A program made the position numbers and the translations under genes. Below are positions 6,580 through 8,597 of a stretch of 8,597 nt of DNA, in pieces. Position 1 is the first letter of the stretch. Each line of letters begins with the position of its first letter. A model generated the notes under the pieces. The model was not told the DNA's origin and did not search any database. It saw only the letters and a program-made list of their open reading frames with translations. The stretch spans positions 1 to 8,597 of the forward strand of contig CAZNLL010000147.1 in assembly GCA_964573885.1 (NCBI GenBank), in the 5' to 3' direction. This stretch comes from CAZNLL01 sp964573885 (GTDB taxonomy: Bacteria; Desulfobacterota; DSM-4660; Desulfatiglandales; Desulfatiglandaceae).

Positions 6580-7041
6580 CTAGATCGGCTTAAAATACTT
6601 GATATCCAACAAATTGCCCTGGGGGTTCTCTCGAAATACGGCTTCTAGACGCATGCCCACCTCTATATCCTCCAAATCAGCTTCTCCCACAAGGTGGGTC
6701 AGCCCGGTGTCTGCCCCGTCCAGTTTAATAATACCCATAACATAAGGGGGCGTCTGGGGCTGAATAAGGGGGACTGAATACCGCACCACCGTGTAGGTAA
6801 GAAGCCGGCCTCTATCACCAAGCTCCACAAATTCATTCATCTCTTCAAAACACCTGGGACAATTCTCCTTCGGCGGGACGTAGACCAGCCCACAAACAGG
6901 ACACTTGTTCCCCCATATTTTTCTTTTTTCCTTGATCTCCCTGTAAAACCTTCCCATGCTTTTTCCAACCCACCAGTTGTACCTGAGTCTGATGCGACTC
7001 TGGTGTAAGCGTGTCCCTGTATTTCCTAATTCAACGGTCAT
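6580..7041 (-). CDS. Zinc-ribbon/OB-fold (DUF35) protein 2, thiolase partner
   Basis: The 153-residue product has an N-terminal helix (about 27-42, KSMGRFYREIKEKRK), a zinc ribbon with CPVC (Cys47, Cys50) and CPRC (Cys61, Cys64), and an OB-fold (GRLLTYTVVRY, YVMGIIKLDGAD, GMRLEAVFREN, DIKYFKPI). It aligns along its length with OB-fold protein 1, sharing patterns such as KRKIWGNKCPxCG versus KKRILGVKCPxCG, so the two are paralogues. DUF35 proteins serve as CoA-binding or structural subunits of thiolase-fold enzymes. The partner is presumably thiolase-like protein 2, whose start follows after 39 bases. The ATG at 7041 has AGGAGG five bases upstream. A longer frame from 7131 would overlap the SDR remnant and adds no family-like sequence, so it is rejected. 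Confidence 0.9.
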   Translation of the reverse strand: MTVELGNTGTRLHQSRIRLRYNWWVGKSMGRFYREIKEKRKIWGNKCPVCGLVYVPPKENCPRCFEEMNEFVELGDRGRLLTYTVVRYSVPLIQPQTPPYVMGIIKLDGADTGLTHLVGEADLEDIEVGMRLEAVFRENPQGNLLDIKYFKPI

Positions 7042-7046
7042 TTTTT

Positions 7047-7052
7047 CCTCCT
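7047..7052 (-). promoter_or_regulatory. Ribosome binding site fixing the OB-fold protein 2 start
   Basis: The minus strand reads AGGAGG five bases before the ATG at 7041, which decides for this start over the ATG at 7131. Confidence 0.75.
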
Positions 7053-7102
7053 TCACCCTTTGGGCTCCCTCAGGCGTGAGAAGTGCAAGTCTCCTCCCAC
7101 CA

Positions 7103-7252
7103 CTAGTGCATCTCGAGCCCACCCGTGACATTAATGGCTTGGCCGGTCATATAATTGGCCTCCTCTGAGCAAAGAAATGCCACCACCTTGGCCACATCTT
7201 CGGATTTTTGACTTCGCCTCAGTGGGATTTCTGATGAGGCCATGTCTTCCAT
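7103..7252 (-). pseudogene. C-terminal remnant of a short-chain dehydrogenase/reductase (SDR, FabG-like)
   Basis: A 49-residue frame begins MEDMASSEIPLRR, continues SEDVAKVVAFLCSEEANYMT and ends GQAINVTGGLEMH. This is the classical SDR C-terminus: IPLxR before the last helices, then EDVAxxVxFLxSxEAxYxTGQxIxVxGG. A complete SDR has about 250 residues; the Rossmann nucleotide-binding motif and the Ser-Tyr-Lys active site are absent, so it cannot be an active dehydrogenase. The ATG at 7252 has a perfect AGGAGG at 7258-7263, overlapping the stop codon of the ligase gene. This suggests the original SDR start region was retained while about 200 codons were deleted, although a fortuitous internal Met is possible. 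SDRs sit beside DUF35/thiolase genes in the bbs (benzylsuccinate) operons (bbsCD), so an intact ancestor would fit the pathway. The frame may still be translated as a small peptide. Confidence 0.8.
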
Positions 7253-7257
7253 AATGT

Positions 7258-7263
7258 CCTCCT
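7258..7263 (-). promoter_or_regulatory. Ribosome binding site of the SDR remnant, overlapping the ligase stop
   Basis: On the minus strand TAAGGAGGACATTATG joins the ligase stop (TAA), a full AGGAGG and the ATG at 7252 with five-base spacing. This is a typical tightly coupled gene junction, preserved although the following gene is only a stump. Confidence 0.7.
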
Positions 7264-8597
7264 TACTCTTGCGGCCTCAGGTCAACCACCCGCGTGGCCT
7301 TGAGCGATTTCGCAGGATCATAGATCTCTTCGGAGGTAGTGAATTCGACCTTTGGGGTCATCTCTGCTGCCAACAGAATACGCTCTTGAATTTCCTTGGC
7401 CACCTCCGCCTCATCCCGCCCGCTCACAGCAACTTTTACCACCAGTTCGTCAAGAGAATAGGGGTCGTCAAGGTCCTTTTTCGTAAAAATGATTTGGTAT
7501 TCGGCCACACCCGGGACGTTGGTGATCTCGCTTTTCATGCTCTCGGGATTGATAAGGGTACCTTTCAGGTTGACCAGTTCCTTGGTCCGCGTTCCATAAG
7601 TGCTTCCCGTCTTAATGATCAGCCGCTGTCCTGACCTCCCGCAGTAAGGGCAGGTCTCAGTGGTAACGGCTGAGATATCCCCGATCAGGTAGCGGAGCAA
7701 CACCGTTCCTCTCCGGTTCAGGTGGGTGATGGCCAGCAGCCCTGTTTCTCCTTCGGGGAGGCTTTCTCGGGTCTCCTGGTCAACCACTTCCACAAAGTAA
7801 AGGCTCGGGTCATAGTTATGGCATCCTGAAAATTCATAGCATTCGGCAAAGCTCGCCTGGCATTCGGTGAACCCGAAGGGATTACTCACAAACACATCCT
7901 TGGCTCCCATATTCTGCAACCGCTTGATCATGTCGGAGCGCATCCCCTTGGGCACCCCTTCTCCCATGGCCAAGACGTTTCTCACAGAGGAAAAATTGCG
8001 CCCCTGCCGTTCTGCCTCTACGATAAGGCGGCGGCAAAAACTGCCGATTCCTCCAATAACGGTAGCCTTGTAATATTCTATCATTTCGATAAGATCATTC
8101 ATGCTTCGATGGATCCTGGCTTCTGGAAAGGGGGATCCTGTATTCCCCACGAGAAGAGGAGCTCCCAGGGCAATGGCGATCTGGTTCATCCGAACATAAC
8201 CGATGTGAGGTACCACTCCGAGAGGGAAGGTGTTGACGATCACATCGTCTGGCGTCACACAGGCAATCTTCATATATCGTGTCAGGGCCCTGGTTAATAA
8301 GAAGTGGTCGTAGGTTGTGTTATAAAAGGGGGTGGGTTTCCCTGTAGTGGTACCGGTGGTGAAAGTCACATCATAGAACTGATCAAACGGTGAAGGGTCT
8401 TTGAACTTGAGGCGAAAATCTTCCGGCCTCTTCATATAGTCCTTCTTTTCCGTAATGGGTACTTTGGCTAAATCGTCTGTAGTCTTGATATCGTCCGGGA
8501 CCAGTTTATGAGTGTCAAAGAGCTCTCGATAATAGGCGCTCCCCTCATAGGCCCACTGCACTTGTCTCCTCAACAATTCACTCTGACGACGCTTAAT
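7263..8597 (-). CDS. PaaK-like (phenylacetate-CoA ligase family) acyl/aryl-CoA ligase, 5' end outside window
   Basis: The frame enters from the right edge, and 444 codons are visible (IKRRQSELLRRQVQWAYEGS...). Family members usually have only some 15-25 residues before this point, so little is missing. The enzyme would activate a carboxylic acid with ATP and CoA via an acyl-adenylate in the cytoplasm. Counting from the TTG at 8576, motifs are: YYRELF (15-20), the P-loop TTGTTTGKPT (73-82), NPFGFTE (232-238), RYLIGD (295-300), CPYCGR (309-314) and the C-terminal domain with ESMKSEI, a ferredoxin-like fold and SLKATRVVDLR, whose Lys is the likely adenylation Lys. Cys252-His253 with Cys309 and Cys312 could form a zinc site, which is an inference. 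The in-frame TTG at 8576 is not taken as the start because coding resemblance continues upstream. It is the first visible gene of the operon and presumably makes the CoA thioester used by the thiolase-fold proteins. Aryl specificity is not demonstrated. Confidence 0.9.
   Translation of the reverse strand: MKRRQSELLRRQVQWAYEGSAYYRELFDTHKLVPDDIKTTDDLAKVPITEKKDYMKRPEDFRLKFKDPSPFDQFYDVTFTTGTTTGKPTPFYNTTYDHFLLTRALTRYMKIACVTPDDVIVNTFPLGVVPHIGYVRMNQIAIALGAPLLVGNTGSPFPEARIHRSMNDLIEMIEYYKATVIGGIGSFCRRLIVEAERQGRNFSSVRNVLAMGEGVPKGMRSDMIKRLQNMGAKDVFVSNPFGFTECQASFAECYEFSGCHNYDPSLYFVEVVDQETRESLPEGETGLLAITHLNRRGTVLLRYLIGDISAVTTETCPYCGRSGQRLIIKTGSTYGTRTKELVNLKGTLINPESMKSEITNVPGVAEYQIIFTKKDLDDPYSLDELVVKVAVSGRDEAEVAKEIQERILLAAEMTPKVEFTTSEEIYDPAKSLKATRVVDLRPQE

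Noticed and set aside
7042..7131. 30-residue N-terminal extension of OB-fold protein 2
   Set aside because: It overlaps the SDR remnant and its sequence is unlike DUF35 N-termini; a strong ribosome binding site precedes the ATG at 7041.

Overview
The window has two unrelated halves. The left quarter (about 1-1740) is a decayed IS21-family insertion sequence read on the + strand: a 5'-truncated istA, an intact istB, and the element's right end with four 23-bp-spaced repeats. The right three quarters (2111-8597) is one co-directional minus-strand operon of CoA-thioester enzymes with strong AGGAGG-type ribosome binding sites and short gaps. Gene content (PaaK-type CoA ligase, two thiolase-fold proteins each beside a zinc-ribbon/OB-fold protein, and a DUF362 protein) is of the kind seen in anaerobic, fatty- or aromatic-acid-degrading Desulfobacterota (sulfate reducers and syntrophs). 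That assignment is an inference from gene content; no marker gene is present.

Operon order in the direction of transcription, right to left: a PaaK-like acyl/aryl-CoA ligase (its 5' end runs off the window); a 49-codon stump holding only the C-terminus of a short-chain dehydrogenase/reductase (SDR); zinc-ribbon/OB-fold protein 2; thiolase-like protein 2; thiolase-like protein 1; a short unrecognised open frame; zinc-ribbon/OB-fold protein 1; the DUF362 protein with four C-terminal cysteines; then, after a gap with a strong imperfect inverted repeat, the first ~64 codons of what looks like an AMP-dependent acyl-CoA synthetase. This last frame runs into the IS21 right end, so the insertion appears to have cut off the operon's tail.

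Likely working: the ligase activates a carboxylic acid to a CoA thioester, and the two thiolase/OB-fold pairs act on acyl-CoA intermediates. Known precedents for such pairs are BbsAB (terminal thiolase of anaerobic toluene/benzylsuccinate oxidation) and the Ltp2-ChsH2(DUF35) steroid side-chain aldolase. The most interesting feature is that both thiolase-like proteins have Gly where classical thiolases carry the nucleophilic Cys, and protein 1 also has Asn-Cys in place of the catalytic His-Pro. Classical thiolysis is therefore doubtful, and retro-aldol or another C-C chemistry is a reasonable alternative. The substrate cannot be told from the sequence.

The locus shows several kinds of decay: a truncated transposase, a synthetase cut by the IS, an SDR reduced to its C-terminus while keeping a perfect ribosome binding site, and perhaps a second remnant between thiolase 1 and OB-fold protein 1. 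No tRNA, rRNA, CRISPR array or clear promoter was seen; the operon promoter presumably lies beyond the right edge.
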